The position numbers were made by a program, and so were the translations under genes. From Streptomyces flavofungini (GTDB lineage Bacteria; Actinomycetota; Actinomycetes; Streptomycetales; Streptomycetaceae): a stretch of DNA of 64,000 nucleotides. Under the pieces are notes generated by a model, which saw nothing but the letters and a program-made list of their open reading frames with translations, ran no database searches and was not told the origin of the DNA. The DNA lies in assembly GCF_014650815.1 (NCBI RefSeq), contig NZ_BMVR01000003.1:248001-312000 (forward strand), in the 5' to 3' direction. Shown here piece by piece: positions 1-8,348 of the stretch. Position 1 is the stretch's first letter, and each line of letters starts with the position of its first letter.

Positions 1-415
1 AGACGCTGTTGAAGAGGCCGCCGCCGGAGATCCCCGAGCCCTTCACGGTCTTGATCTCGTACGACAGGGACGCGTCGAAGCACAGGATGTTGCGGCCGTT
101 GACGGTGAGCGAGTCGCCCTGCTCGATGTCGACGACGAAGCAGCTCTGCGCCTCGTGCGCGAACCACGCCTCGCCCTGCCCCTTCACGGACATCAGCGGC
201 AGCCCCTCGCCGGTGACCGCGCGCTTCAGCATCCCGCCGACGCCCTGGCCCTTGCGCTCGAACTGCAGGTTGCCGCGGTAGGCGACCATCGCGCCCTGGC
301 GCGCCATCATCTCGCCGCTCACCACGTACCGGATGGACTTCGAGTTGTGCAGGCTCATGCCGGGCGCCGTCGCGGGCTGCGCCACGTGGTCCTTGGAGAA
401 AAGGTCGCTCTTCAT
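1..415 (-). CDS. AIM24 family protein (3' end beyond window)
   Basis: The reverse strand opens at ATG 413-415 and stays open to the window edge, giving the first 138 residues (start MKSDLFSKDHVAQ). The translation has the beta-rich pattern of the AIM24 family: a conserved RYVVSGEMMARQGAMVAYRG stretch near residues 28-47, then a glycine-rich turn and SVKGQGEAWFAHEAQ. AIM24 relatives in actinobacteria are of unknown function; the fold is a trimeric beta-barrel shared with the TraM/TerD-associated AIM24 proteins. No signal peptide or membrane segment is seen, so it is probably cytoplasmic. It lies 165 bp downstream of the GH16 gene on the same strand, too far to assume an operon. The C-terminus is cut off by the window. 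Confidence 0.85.
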   Translation of the reverse strand, partial: MKSDLFSKDHVAQPATAPGMSLHNSKSIRYVVSGEMMARQGAMVAYRGNLQFERKGQGVGGMLKRAVTGEGLPLMSVKGQGEAWFAHEAQSCFVVDIEQGDSLTVNGRNILCFDASLSYEIKTVKGSGISGGGLFNSV

Positions 416-580
416 GCGGGCATCGTGCCCCGCGCGGGGGTACCCCGCCAAGTCTCCGGGAGTGTACGTCCACCGGACCGGGGTCGCGCCCGCGTGCGGG
501 CGGCCGCGACTTTCGGCCAGGGGCGCTTCGACTTAAGGCGGGGCACCCGTCGCTGGTCAGCAGGTCAGCAGGTCGGCAGG

Positions 581-1435
581 TCAGCCGTTCGTGACGCGGA
601 CGTAGTCGACGGTCAGCGTCTGCGGGAAGGTGGTGCTGCCGTCCGGGTCGCCGGGCCAGTAGCCGCCGACGGCCAGGTTGAGGATCAGGAAGAAGGGCTT
701 GTTGAACACCCACTGCTTGCCGCCGAGGTCCGCCGGGGTGCGGGTCTGGTAGACGTGCCCGTCGACCGACCAGGTCACCTTGTCGGGCGACCAGTCCACG
801 GCGAAGGTGTGGAACTTGTCCGCGAACGCCTCGCCGCCCGGCAGCGAGTACGCGGCGCCGATGCCGCCCGACCCGGAGTAGCCCGGTCCGTGCAGCGTGC
901 CGTGGACCGTGTTCGGCTCGAAGCCGACGTTCTCCATCACGTCGATCTCACCGCTGTTCGGCCAGCCCACGTTGCCGATGTCGGCGCCCAGCATCCAGAA
1001 CGCGGGCCACATGCCCTGGCCGCGCGGCACCTTCAGGCGCGCCTCGACGCGGCCGTACGTCGAGGTGAACTTGCCCGCGGTGTTGAGCCGGGACGAGGTG
1101 TACTCGCATCGGCCGTACCAGCACTGGTAGTTCTCGGGGTTCTCCTTGCGGGCGGTGATGACCAGGTTGCCCTGGCCGTCGAGCTTCGCGTTCTTGTTGC
1201 CCGAGGTGTAGTACTGCCGCTCGTGGTTGTTGACGTTGTCGCCGGTCTCGACCTGCCACTTGCCGCCGTCCACCCCGGACCCGGCGGGGCCGTTGAAGTC
1301 GTCGGAGAAGGCAAGGGCGGCCTCGCGCTCGGGCGCGGCGGCGGCGCTGGGAGCGGCGGTCGCGGCAGTGGCGCAGCAGACCAGGGAGAGTGCGCAGAGC
1401 GCCGCGCGGCGGCGCCAGGAGAGGGACACGGTCAT
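581..1435 (-). CDS. secreted glycoside hydrolase family 16 (endo-beta-glucanase type)
   Basis: A 284-residue protein with a Sec signal peptide (WRRRAALCALSLVCC followed by an Ala-rich cleavage region) and one GH16 domain covering the rest. The retaining catalytic signature ExDxxE is present as GEIDVMENVG, with Glu163 as expected nucleophile, Asp165 and Glu168 as acid/base. GH16 enzymes of this build cleave beta-1,3 or mixed beta-1,3-1,4 glucans outside the cell; no carbohydrate-binding module follows the domain. I chose the ATG at 1433-1435 because it opens the signal peptide directly; the frame extends upstream to 1537, but those residues are not signal-like. A promoter is visible about 150 nt upstream. 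Exact substrate cannot be read from sequence. Confidence 0.9.
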   Translation of the reverse strand: MTVSLSWRRRAALCALSLVCCATAATAAPSAAAAPEREAALAFSDDFNGPAGSGVDGGKWQVETGDNVNNHERQYYTSGNKNAKLDGQGNLVITARKENPENYQCWYGRCEYTSSRLNTAGKFTSTYGRVEARLKVPRGQGMWPAFWMLGADIGNVGWPNSGEIDVMENVGFEPNTVHGTLHGPGYSGSGGIGAAYSLPGGEAFADKFHTFAVDWSPDKVTWSVDGHVYQTRTPADLGGKQWVFNKPFFLILNLAVGGYWPGDPDGSTTFPQTLTVDYVRVTNG

Positions 1436-1590
1436 CACATCGCTTCGAGTGGGGGGGGAGCGGACACGCATGCCGTGGGGGGGCATGGTGGACGTGCGTT
1501 GCGGTCGTACCGTTGGGCGTGCGCATGACAAGATCACATCGAGAGTTGAACGCGGTACGCGATCCTCCGCGACGCTTTCTTCACTGCTTG

Positions 1591-1619
1591 ATTTAAGGCA
1601 GGTGCGCAGGGGCCGTCAA
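1591..1619 (-). promoter_or_regulatory. candidate vegetative promoter of the GH16 gene
   Basis: On the reverse strand TTGACG (1619-1614) is followed after 17 nt by TTAAAT (1596-1591). This is the best -35/-10 match in the 411-bp gap and would give a leader of roughly 150 nt before the GH16 start. Position and spacing are seen; activity is inferred. Confidence 0.5.
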
Positions 1620-1622
1620 GGT

Positions 1623-1720
1623 GTTGGTGCGGACCAACTGCCGAAAAGGCGGGCCAACAGCCGTACGGGCGGCACCGTCTGCCGTGCGGGCGCACCGCCT
1701 GCCGTACGGGCGGGCCGACG
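1623..1720. repeat. inverted repeat plus three ~20-bp tandem repeats in the GH16/FG-GAP gap
   Basis: The gene-free stretch 1436-1846 holds a 6-bp dyad GTTGGT-GCGG-ACCAAC at 1623-1638, directly upstream of the GH16 -35 box, and three degenerate direct copies beginning GCCGTRCGGGCG at 1660, 1681 and 1701 (about 20-bp period). The dyad could be an operator for the GH16 gene; the tandem copies have no evident role. Nothing in this gap looks coding. Confidence 0.5.
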
Positions 1721-1723
1721 GGC

Positions 1724-1799
1724 GAAGGGGCCGACGGCGCTCAGCACCGTCGGCCCCTTCGCTGTGTCCGTCACGGCCGCTGCCCCGGCCGTGACGGAC
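1724..1799. terminator. two tandem strong hairpins after the FG-GAP gene
   Basis: Hairpin 1 has a perfect 14-bp stem (1724-1737 with 1747-1760, 9-nt loop) and hairpin 2 a perfect 13-bp stem (1766-1778 with 1787-1799, 8-nt loop). They lie 48-123 nt past the stop of the reverse-strand FG-GAP gene, so they are probably its terminators. As hairpins they could act on either strand; no long U tract follows, which is usual in Streptomyces. Confidence 0.75.
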
Positions 1800-1846
1800 G
1801 CGTTCCCGCGCGCCCCCGCCTCCGGCAGGGGCCCACGGCCGGTCAC

Positions 1847-3367
1847 TCACTCGTCGACGGCCGCCCCGAACGCCGCGTCCTGCGCGGGCGCGCCCAGCGA
1901 ACCGGCCCCGTACGTCCACGACCCGGCGGCGGTGACCCCGCCCGCGCCCGCCGAAAGCACCCACACCACGCCGTCGTCGGTGTTCTCGCCCGGCGCCGCG
2001 GCGAGCAGCCCGAAGCGGCCGTCGCGGTTGGGGTCGGTCAGGCGCACCTGGGCGCCCCACTTGTCGCCCTTCTCGGCGTCGCCGGGGACGTCGGCGGAGT
2101 TCTGGTCCCACGATTTGGCGCCGGTCCCGGTGAGCCCGGCGGCCGTGCCGCGCAGCACCCACACCGCGCCCGCGTCCGCGACCGTGCCGATGTCCTCGCC
2201 GGGCGCGCCGATCGCCACGTCCGCGTAGCCGTCCTTGTCCGTGTCGGCGACGGACAGGTCGGCGCCCCAGCCGTCCCCGCGCTCGGCGGTGCCGGGCACC
2301 CCCGCGGCGTCCTGGGTCCACCACTTCACGTCCTGCGAGATGCCCTCGGCGGAGCCGTAGCGCACGCCGACCAGGCCGCCGGTCATCGTCTCGCCGCCGT
2401 CGTCGGGGGAGTGGGGCTCGCCCGTGACCAGGTCGTCGAAGCCGTCGCCGTTGATGTCGCCGGACGCCGCGGCCGGGCCGCCGCGCAGGTCGCGCTGGTG
2501 GGTGAGGGCGTCGGCGCCGCCCTTGAAGTACGCGGACCAGCCGTGCCCGGGCTCCTCGTCGCCGACGGTCACGCCGGACACCACGAGGTCGGCGTAGCCG
2601 TCGTCGTCGTAGTCGCCGGTGGTCAGGGACTTGGGCAGGATGTGGCGTTCCGCGGCGCGTTCCTCGGCGCGCTCATCCCCGCGCGCGGCGGCGCGGCCCG
2701 AGGCCAGGTGCTCGGTGGCGAGGCGCTTGAGCGGCGCCGCGCTGCGGGCCTGCGGCGCCGCGTCGTACACGAAGAGCTCCAGGTCGTCGCGGTCCAGCAC
2801 GGCGAGGACGTCGCCGGGGGTGTCGCCGGTGAGGCGCGCGGCGGTCACCGCGGACCCGAACTTCTCGCCCTTGGTGGGCTCCTGGGTCTGCAGCCAGTCG
2901 CTCGCGGCGCCCGTGAGGCCCTGCTTGGAGCCCCAGAGGATCGCGACACCACCGGCGTCGGCCTGGTCGCCGATGTCCTCGCCGGGGATGCCGATGACCG
3001 CGTCGTCGTAGCCGTCGGCGTCGAGGTCGCCGGTGGCGACGGCCGTGCCGAAGCCGTCGGCGGCCTCGGCGGCGCCCGCGACCCCGGCCGTGGACTGGCT
3101 GAACCGCGCCACGTCGCTGGTGCCGATGCCTCTGGAGGAGCCGTACTGCACGGTGACGAGGCCCGCGCCCTTCTTGCCGCTGACCGTCGCGCCGGGCGCG
3201 CCGACCAGGACGTCCTCGTACCCGTCGCCGTCGAAGTCACTGTTGCGGTCGTTCGCGTGCGTACCGCCGGGGGTGCCCGCGACGGCGGCGGGGGCGGCGG
3301 CGATGGCCGCGCCCGAAACGAGGAGGAATGAGGCCGCGGCGAGGGCGGCCGAACGGTTCTTGCGCAC
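1847..3367 (-). CDS. secreted FG-GAP/VCBS repeat (integrin alpha-like beta-propeller) protein
   Basis: A 506-residue exported protein: Sec signal peptide (basic start, then ALAAASFLLVSGAAIAAA), followed by six or seven FG-GAP blades. Calcium-binding DxDxDG loops recur, for example DFDGDGYEDV, DLDADGYDDA, DYDDDGYADL, DINGDGFDDL and DTDKDGYADV, each followed by a GxPGED-like turn. Such proteins fold as seven-bladed propellers like the integrin alpha head and are common extracellular proteins of Streptomyces; the ligand is unknown and no catalytic domain is attached. The start is GTG 3365-3367 with CAGGAG 8 nt upstream. The middle blade region (ERAEERAAERH) is an insertion rich in Glu/Arg/Ala. 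Transcribed alone, with tandem terminators downstream. Confidence 0.88.
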   Translation of the reverse strand: MRKNRSAALAAASFLLVSGAAIAAAPAAVAGTPGGTHANDRNSDFDGDGYEDVLVGAPGATVSGKKGAGLVTVQYGSSRGIGTSDVARFSQSTAGVAGAAEAADGFGTAVATGDLDADGYDDAVIGIPGEDIGDQADAGGVAILWGSKQGLTGAASDWLQTQEPTKGEKFGSAVTAARLTGDTPGDVLAVLDRDDLELFVYDAAPQARSAAPLKRLATEHLASGRAAARGDERAEERAAERHILPKSLTTGDYDDDGYADLVVSGVTVGDEEPGHGWSAYFKGGADALTHQRDLRGGPAAASGDINGDGFDDLVTGEPHSPDDGGETMTGGLVGVRYGSAEGISQDVKWWTQDAAGVPGTAERGDGWGADLSVADTDKDGYADVAIGAPGEDIGTVADAGAVWVLRGTAAGLTGTGAKSWDQNSADVPGDAEKGDKWGAQVRLTDPNRDGRFGLLAAAPGENTDDGVVWVLSAGAGGVTAAGSWTYGAGSLGAPAQDAAFGAAVDE

Positions 3368-3595
3368 GAGCGACTCCTGTGCGGGAAGGTGGCCGGGCAG
3401 CGCGGGGGTGAGTCCGGAAAGGGCCCGTTCCTCGTCCGGCGCCCTGTTCGACCGCGATCGGTGCGCAAGGGTTGTACGGGATGCCGCTGCCGGTTCACCG
3501 GGCCGTCGTCCGCAACTGTGGCCCGGGGTTCAGGACTTGAGGGCGGGGGGTAGGGTCCGCCACAGGATGCGTCGGGCTGCTCGGGAGGGGCGCGC

Positions 3596-4441
3596 ATGAC
3601 CACAGATCCACGGGGGTCGGGGGGCCTCCCGGCCGCCTTCACGGCCACCGAGACCTCGTCCTTCCTGGACTTCCTCGCCGGGCAGGCACCGGACCTGCTG
3701 CCCGCGCGGCGCGCCCTGCCCGCCGCGCACGACGGCTTCGAGGCGCCGCACGGCACCACGATCGTCGCGGCCACGTACGCGGACGGCGTCCTGGTGGCGG
3801 GCGACCGCCGGGTCACGATGGGCAACGTCATCGCCCACCGCGAGTACGACAAGGTCTTCCCGGCCGACGGGCACTCCGCGATAGCGATCGCCGGGACCGC
3901 GGGCCTCGCCGTGGAACTGGTCAAGCTCTTCCAACTGGAGCTCGAACACCACGAGAAGATCGAGGGCACGGCCCTGTCCCTGGTCGGCAAGGCGAGCCGC
4001 CTCACCACCATGGTCCGCGGCAACCTCGCGCTGGCGATGCAGGGCCTCGCCGTGGTCCCGCTGTTCGCCGGGTACGACCTGGCCAAGGGCGTCGGCCGGA
4101 TCTTCTCGTACGACGTCACCGGCGGCCGCAGCGAGGAGCGGGGCGTCGCGGCCACCGGATCGGGATCGGTCTACGCCCGCGGCTCGTTGAAGAAGCTCTA
4201 CCACGAGGGCATGTCCGAGCAGGACATCGTCGTCGCCGCCGTGCAGGCGCTCTACGACGCCGCGGACGACGACTCGGCGACGGGCGGTCCCGACCTGACG
4301 CGCCGTCTGTTCCCGCGGATCGCCCTGGTCACCGAGGACGGCTACCGGCAACTGCCGCAGGACGAGGTCGCGTCGGTCGCCCGCTCGGTGGTGGACGGCC
4401 GCCTGGCGGAGCCGGACGGGCCTCGGGCCGCGTTGCTCTAG
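3596..4441 (+). CDS. 20S proteasome beta-subunit paralogue, orphan
   Basis: A 281-residue protein with full-length similarity to actinobacterial PrcB. The propeptide ends at a Gly-Thr junction ([10 protein letters not shown]), making Thr54 the N-terminal nucleophile; counting from it, Asp17 (AGDRR) and Lys33 (EYDKVF) are both present, so the catalytic set is intact. The conserved [11 protein letters not shown] and final PDGPRAALL segments are also seen. In actinobacteria prcB normally sits next to prcA, pup and dop; here neither neighbour is related, so this is a stand-alone copy, probably a second beta subunit. It could replace PrcB in mixed 20S particles or form its own assembly. Start ATG 3596 is preceded by GGGAGGGG. 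A -10 like TAGGGT lies at 3551-3556. Confidence 0.9.
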   Translation: MTTDPRGSGGLPAAFTATETSSFLDFLAGQAPDLLPARRALPAAHDGFEAPHGTTIVAATYADGVLVAGDRRVTMGNVIAHREYDKVFPADGHSAIAIAGTAGLAVELVKLFQLELEHHEKIEGTALSLVGKASRLTTMVRGNLALAMQGLAVVPLFAGYDLAKGVGRIFSYDVTGGRSEERGVAATGSGSVYARGSLKKLYHEGMSEQDIVVAAVQALYDAADDDSATGGPDLTRRLFPRIALVTEDGYRQLPQDEVASVARSVVDGRLAEPDGPRAALL

Positions 4442-4483
4442 CCGGTGGGAGCAGCCGGAGCGGTGGCGGCGGGCGGGGTCGCC

Positions 4484-4879
4484 TCAGCTCGCCGCGGCGG
4501 CGGGCGTGGGCGCCGTGACCTCCGGCGCCGACGCCGCGTCGATCACCTCGTTCAGCACCTCGCGGGACCGGATCAGATCGCCGATCATGCGGTCGATGCG
4601 GTCCCGCTCCGCGCCGAGTTCGACGACCAGGTTCGGGGTCGCGATCGCGGAGGGCCCGCCGTCCGCGTCCCGCATGCACGGCAGCAACTGGGCGATCTTC
4701 GAGCTGCACAGCCCCGCCGCGAACAGCTCCTGGATCCGGATGACCCGGTCGACCGCCCCGTCCGGGTAGTCCCGGTGGCCGCCCGGCGTGCGCTCCGCGG
4801 TCAGCAGCCCCTGCTTCTCGTAGTAGCGCAACGAGCGTTCGCTCACGCCGGTGCGCCGCGCCAGTTCGCCGATCCTCAT
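4484..4879 (-). CDS. MerR family transcriptional regulator
   Basis: A 131-residue regulator. Residues 1-70 form the MerR winged helix-turn-helix (start MRIGELARRTGVSERSLRYY, then PGGHRDYP), followed by a dimerising coiled coil (DRIDRMIGDLIRSREVLNEVI) and an Ala/Pro-rich tail. There is no Cys pattern for metal sensing, so an organic or redox signal is more likely. The start at 4877-4879 is preferred over 4922-4924 because it begins the MerR fold and has GTGGGGG upstream; the longer start would also run through the operator. It is divergent from the Old Yellow Enzyme gene with a 61-bp shared promoter region containing a perfect 7-bp dyad, so it most likely controls that gene and itself. Confidence 0.92.
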   Translation of the reverse strand: MRIGELARRTGVSERSLRYYEKQGLLTAERTPGGHRDYPDGAVDRVIRIQELFAAGLCSSKIAQLLPCMRDADGGPSAIATPNLVVELGAERDRIDRMIGDLIRSREVLNEVIDAASAPEVTAPTPAAAAS

Positions 4880-4902
4880 GTCCCCCACCGGGCCTTCCGG
4901 GC

Positions 4903-4934
4903 TTGAACTTGACACTGATGACAAGTTCTACGGT
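4903..4934 (+). promoter_or_regulatory. MerR-type operator/promoter for the OYE gene
   Basis: GAACTTG (4905-4911) and CAAGTTC (4922-4928) form a perfect dyad with a 10-nt centre. It lies in the spacer between TTGAAC (4903-4908) and TACGGT (4929-4934), a 20-nt spacing. Over-long 19-20 bp spacers with the dyad between -35 and -10 are characteristic of MerR-activated promoters. The predicted start of transcription falls at about 4941, the A of the OYE ATG, so the mRNA may be leaderless. Confidence 0.65.
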
Positions 4935-4940
4935 ACCGGC

Positions 4941-6071
4941 ATGACGAACACAGCAGCGAACTCCCGCCTCTTCGCACCGGCCCACCTCGGCACCCTCGAC
5001 CTCCCCAACCGCCTCGTGATGGCCCCGATGACCCGCAACCGCGCCACCGCCGACGGCACGCCGACCCCCCTCATGGCCACGTACTACGCCCAGCGCGCCA
5101 CCGCGGGCCTGATCATCGCCGAGGCCGCCACGCCCAACGCCGTCGGCCGGACGTACCCGAACATCACGGCCATCCACACCGACGCCCACGTCACCGGCTG
5201 GCGGGGCGTCACCGACGCGGTGCGTGCCGCGGGCGGTCGGATGTTCCTCCAACTGCAGCACGGCGGCCGGGTCGGGCACCCGGACAACAGTGGCGGCCTG
5301 ACCCCGCTCGCGCCCTCCCCGATACCGCTGCCCGACACCATCTTCACGCCCGGCGGCCACCAAGAGGCCGTCGTCCCGCGCGAGATGACGGCGGCCGAGG
5401 TCGGCGCCACCGTCGCCGACTTCGCCGCCGCGGCCCGCCGGGCCGTCGACGCGGGCTTCGCCGGGGTGGAGGTGCACGGCGCCAACGGCTACCTCCTGCA
5501 CCAGTTCCTGGGCCAGGGCACCAACCGCCGCACCGACGGCTACGGCGGTTCCGTTGCGGGCCGCGTCCGCTTCGTCGTGGAGGTCGTCCGCGCCGTCGTC
5601 GCCGAGATCGGCCCGGAGCGCGTCGGCCTGCGCCTCTCACCCGGCATCAAGGTCAACGGCATGGACGAGGGCGACACCGAGGACCTCTACCCGGCCCTCC
5701 TGGACGCGCTCGGGGACCTCCCGCTCGCCTATGTGCACATCGTGTACGCCGACCCGGACAGCCCCGTCTTCCAGGACATCCGCAAGCGCTGGACCGGCAC
5801 CCTCATCGCCAACCCGATGCTGCCGCGCGACCAGATCCCCGCCGACGGCGGCCGCCACGAGGCCGAGCGCCTGCTCACGGCGGGCGCCGACCTGATCTCC
5901 CTCGGCCGCCCCTTCCTCGCCAACCCCGACCTCGTCGACCGGCTGCGCACGGGCGCCCCCGTCAACCCGGTGCGGGGCCACGGCCTCATGTACGTGGGCG
6001 GGGCGAAGGGATACACCGACTATCCCGCGCTGACCGAGGCCGACGCCGAGTCCGCCCCCGAGTCCTTCTGA
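4941..6071 (+). CDS. alkene reductase, Old Yellow Enzyme family
   Basis: A 376-residue FMN-dependent NAD(P)H:enone reductase of the NemA/OYE type, a single TIM barrel. Visible family marks are the N-terminal LFAPAHLGTLDLPNRLVMAP, LQLQHGGR (flavin pocket), VEVHGANGYLLHQFL and the GGSVAGRVRF turn. These enzymes reduce activated C=C bonds of alpha,beta-unsaturated carbonyls, nitro-alkenes or nitrate esters in the cytosol and often answer electrophile stress. The ATG at 4941 has no Shine-Dalgarno sequence and coincides with the predicted transcription start. Divergent MerR regulator; convergent with the CynX transporter downstream, 46 bp away. The natural substrate is not readable from sequence. 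Confidence 0.92.
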   Translation: MTNTAANSRLFAPAHLGTLDLPNRLVMAPMTRNRATADGTPTPLMATYYAQRATAGLIIAEAATPNAVGRTYPNITAIHTDAHVTGWRGVTDAVRAAGGRMFLQLQHGGRVGHPDNSGGLTPLAPSPIPLPDTIFTPGGHQEAVVPREMTAAEVGATVADFAAAARRAVDAGFAGVEVHGANGYLLHQFLGQGTNRRTDGYGGSVAGRVRFVVEVVRAVVAEIGPERVGLRLSPGIKVNGMDEGDTEDLYPALLDALGDLPLAYVHIVYADPDSPVFQDIRKRWTGTLIANPMLPRDQIPADGGRHEAERLLTAGADLISLGRPFLANPDLVDRLRTGAPVNPVRGHGLMYVGGAKGYTDYPALTEADAESAPESF

Positions 6072-6117
6072 CCGGGCGTCGGCGTTCCTGGCCGGGACGC
6101 ACCGGCCCGACCGGGCC

Positions 6118-7392
6118 CTACCGCCCCGCCACGTGCCGGTCGCGGGCCGCTCCCAGGCCGACCGCGACCTGCGGCACGAGCAGCACCAGGAGGAGGACGA
6201 CCGGCAGCGCCCAGTCGTGGGACGCGTCGTGGACGGCGCCGAGGACGGCCGGTCCGGTGGCGGCGAGGATGTAGCCGAAGCACTGGGCCATGCTGGACAG
6301 CGGCGCGACATGCCGGGCGTCCGGGGCCCGCTGCACGATGAAGAGCAACGCGAGGCTGATGGCCGTGCCCTGGCCGAGCCCGAGCAGGCTCATCCAGACA
6401 TAGGCGCCGCCGACGGGGGCGCCGAGCAGCCCGGCGTACGCGATCGCGCACAGCACCGCGCCGAGCACGGCGAGCGTGCCGGAGCGCACCCGCCTGCCGA
6501 CGATGACGGGAGCCACGAACGAACCCGCGATGCCGAGCAGGGAGGAGAAGGACAGCATCCAGCCCGCGTCGCCCGCGCTCATGCCGCCGTCCTTGAGGAG
6601 CGTCGGCAGCCAGGCCGCCGCGGCGTAGTAGTTGAGGGACTGCAACCCCATGTACCCGGTGACCTGCCAGGCCAGCGGCGACCGCCAGAGCCCGCGCACC
6701 GGACGCGCTGCCTGCCGGGCCGCCGCCGCGCCGTCCCGCGCACGCGAGCGCGCCTGCGGCAGCCACACGACGAGCGCCACCACCGCGAGAGCGCCCCAAC
6801 AAGCCAGCGTCGTCCGCCAGTTCATGCCGGACGCCTCCTGCATAGGCAGCGTGACGCCCGCCGCGAGCGCGGCACCGCCGAACAGCGACATCGAGTAGAG
6901 GCCTGTCATCAGCCCGGCCCGCCCGGGGAAGTCCCGCTTGATCAGGCCCGGAAGCAGCACGTTGGCGACGGCGATGCCCGCGCCGATGACGACGGTGCCG
7001 GTGAACAGCGCGACCACCGAGTCCAGCATGCGAAGCGCCGTGCCCGCGCAGATCAGGGCCATGGTGGCGAGCAGGGCCCGCTCGGTGCCCAAGCGGCGCC
7101 CCAGGCGCGGCGCGACGGGTGCGAGCAGCCCGAAGCACAGCAGCGGCAGCGCGGTGAGCAGGCTGGTGGCCGCCGCCGACATGCCGCTGTCGTCGCGGAT
7201 CGTGTCGGCGAGCGGGGACACCGCGACCAGGGCGGGGCGCAGATTGAGGGCGAGCAGCACGACCCCCAGGCCGAGCCAGAGGGCGGCCCGCCCGGTGACG
7301 CCCGGCGGGGCGGCTGCCGGGAGGTCGGCCACCGTGGGACCGGCGTCCGCCCGCGCCACGGTGTCCGTGGCGGCGGGCCCTTGGCTGCGCAT
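6118..7392 (-). CDS. CynX/NimT family MFS transporter
   Basis: A 424-residue 12-helix major facilitator. The first helix has LVLLALNLRPALVAVSPL-like sequence typical of the CynX/NimT (cyanate, 2-nitroimidazole) branch, followed by SAAATSLLTALPLLCFGL and the loop motif APRLGRRLGTER. The second half begins after a basic central loop (ARSRARDGAAAARQAARP). Substrates of this branch are small anions or drugs; none can be assigned here. It follows the GntR regulator on the same strand after 165 bp that contain a tandem 29-bp repeat, and the two probably form a regulator-transporter unit. Start ATG 7390-7392 is preceded by AGGAGCACCTC. Confidence 0.88.
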   Translation of the reverse strand: MRSQGPAATDTVARADAGPTVADLPAAAPPGVTGRAALWLGLGVVLLALNLRPALVAVSPLADTIRDDSGMSAAATSLLTALPLLCFGLLAPVAPRLGRRLGTERALLATMALICAGTALRMLDSVVALFTGTVVIGAGIAVANVLLPGLIKRDFPGRAGLMTGLYSMSLFGGAALAAGVTLPMQEASGMNWRTTLACWGALAVVALVVWLPQARSRARDGAAAARQAARPVRGLWRSPLAWQVTGYMGLQSLNYYAAAAWLPTLLKDGGMSAGDAGWMLSFSSLLGIAGSFVAPVIVGRRVRSGTLAVLGAVLCAIAYAGLLGAPVGGAYVWMSLLGLGQGTAISLALLFIVQRAPDARHVAPLSSMAQCFGYILAATGPAVLGAVHDASHDWALPVVLLLVLLVPQVAVGLGAARDRHVAGR

Positions 7393-7473
7393 GAGGTGCT
7401 CCTGGGGGTTGTGCTTCGGTGGTACGTGTTCGGGGGTGGACCCGGCGGGACCGGGTGAGCTCGACGGGGCCGG

Positions 7474-7531
7474 GGCCGCGCCGGGTCGAGTTCGATCGGC
7501 CGGGCCGCGCCGGGTCGAGTTCGACCGGTCG
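7474..7531. repeat. 29-bp tandem direct repeat, two copies plus a decayed third
   Basis: Positions 7474-7502 and 7503-7531 match at 27 of 29 bases (core GGCCGCGCCGGGTCGAGTTC). A weaker third copy precedes at about 7445-7473 with GAGCTCGAC in place of GAGTTCGA. The array lies in the leader between the GntR stop and the transporter start. Confidence 0.8.
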
Positions 7532-7557
7532 GGGCCGGCCCGCGTGCCGCCGCGGCG

Positions 7558-8259
7558 TCAGTCGGTCGGCGGCTGCTCGCGCAACGCCGCCATGCCCTCG
7601 GCGAGATGGGCCAGCACCGCGGCCTCGGCGGCGGCCGGGTCCCGCGCCTCGATGGCGTCGACGATCGCGCTGTGGGCGTCGATCTGGTGCCGTACGGAAT
7701 CGGGGACGGCCGCGCCGATCACGGACTGGACGGTGGTGCGCATCGCGTCGCTGAGGTGTCCGTACAGCTCGGCGAGCACGGAGTTGTGGGCCGCGGCGGC
7801 GACGGTGCGGTGGAAGGCCATGTCCGCGTCCACGAAGGCCTCGATGTCACCGCTCTCCCAGGCCCGGCCGCGTACGTCGAGCGCGGCGCGCAGTGCGGCC
7901 AGGTCCTCCGGCGTGCGCCGCTCGGCCGCGTACCGGGCCGCGTCGCGCTCCAGCGACGCGCGCACCTCGTACGCGTCGAGGACGCTCGCCTTGCGCACCC
8001 GCCGCTGCACGGCCGCCCCGAAGTCGCTGCTCGCCCGCACATAGGTGCCGTCGCCCTGGCGCGGCTCCAGCATGCCGGTGTGCACCAGAGCGCGGACGGC
8101 CTCGCGCACGGTGTTGCGGCCGACGTTGAGCTGTTCCACGAGCAGGGGCTCGGCCGGGATCTTCGTGCCGACCTGCCACTCGCCGTCGGAGATCAGGCTC
8201 TCCATCTGGGCGATGACGAGGTCGACGAGGTTGGTCCGTGCGGTGCTGCGCAGCGGCAT
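7558..8259 (-). CDS. FadR/GntR family transcriptional regulator
   Basis: A 233-residue regulator. An N-terminal GntR winged helix (VDLVIAQMESLISDGEWQVG, then QLNVGRNTVREAVRALVHTG and the wing PRQGDGTYV) is followed by an all-helical FCD ligand domain (DAYEVRASLERDAARYAAE, DADMAFHRTVAAAAHN, HSAIVDAIEARDPAAAE), where His and Asp residues typically bind a metal and an organic acid. I chose ATG 8257-8259, since the extra upstream sequence to 8352 is not GntR-like and would cover a perfect palindrome that is more likely the operator. It is upstream of, and probably controls, the CynX-type transporter. Confidence 0.9.
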   Translation of the reverse strand: MPLRSTARTNLVDLVIAQMESLISDGEWQVGTKIPAEPLLVEQLNVGRNTVREAVRALVHTGMLEPRQGDGTYVRASSDFGAAVQRRVRKASVLDAYEVRASLERDAARYAAERRTPEDLAALRAALDVRGRAWESGDIEAFVDADMAFHRTVAAAAHNSVLAELYGHLSDAMRTTVQSVIGAAVPDSVRHQIDAHSAIVDAIEARDPAAAEAAVLAHLAEGMAALREQPPTD

Positions 8260-8348
8260 CGGTGAGGTGCCCTCTCGGGTGGCGCGGACGGGATCGCGGA
8301 TCGGTACGCGGAGCGGAGGGGGCCGTTCGACGCCCTCCGACCATGCAG

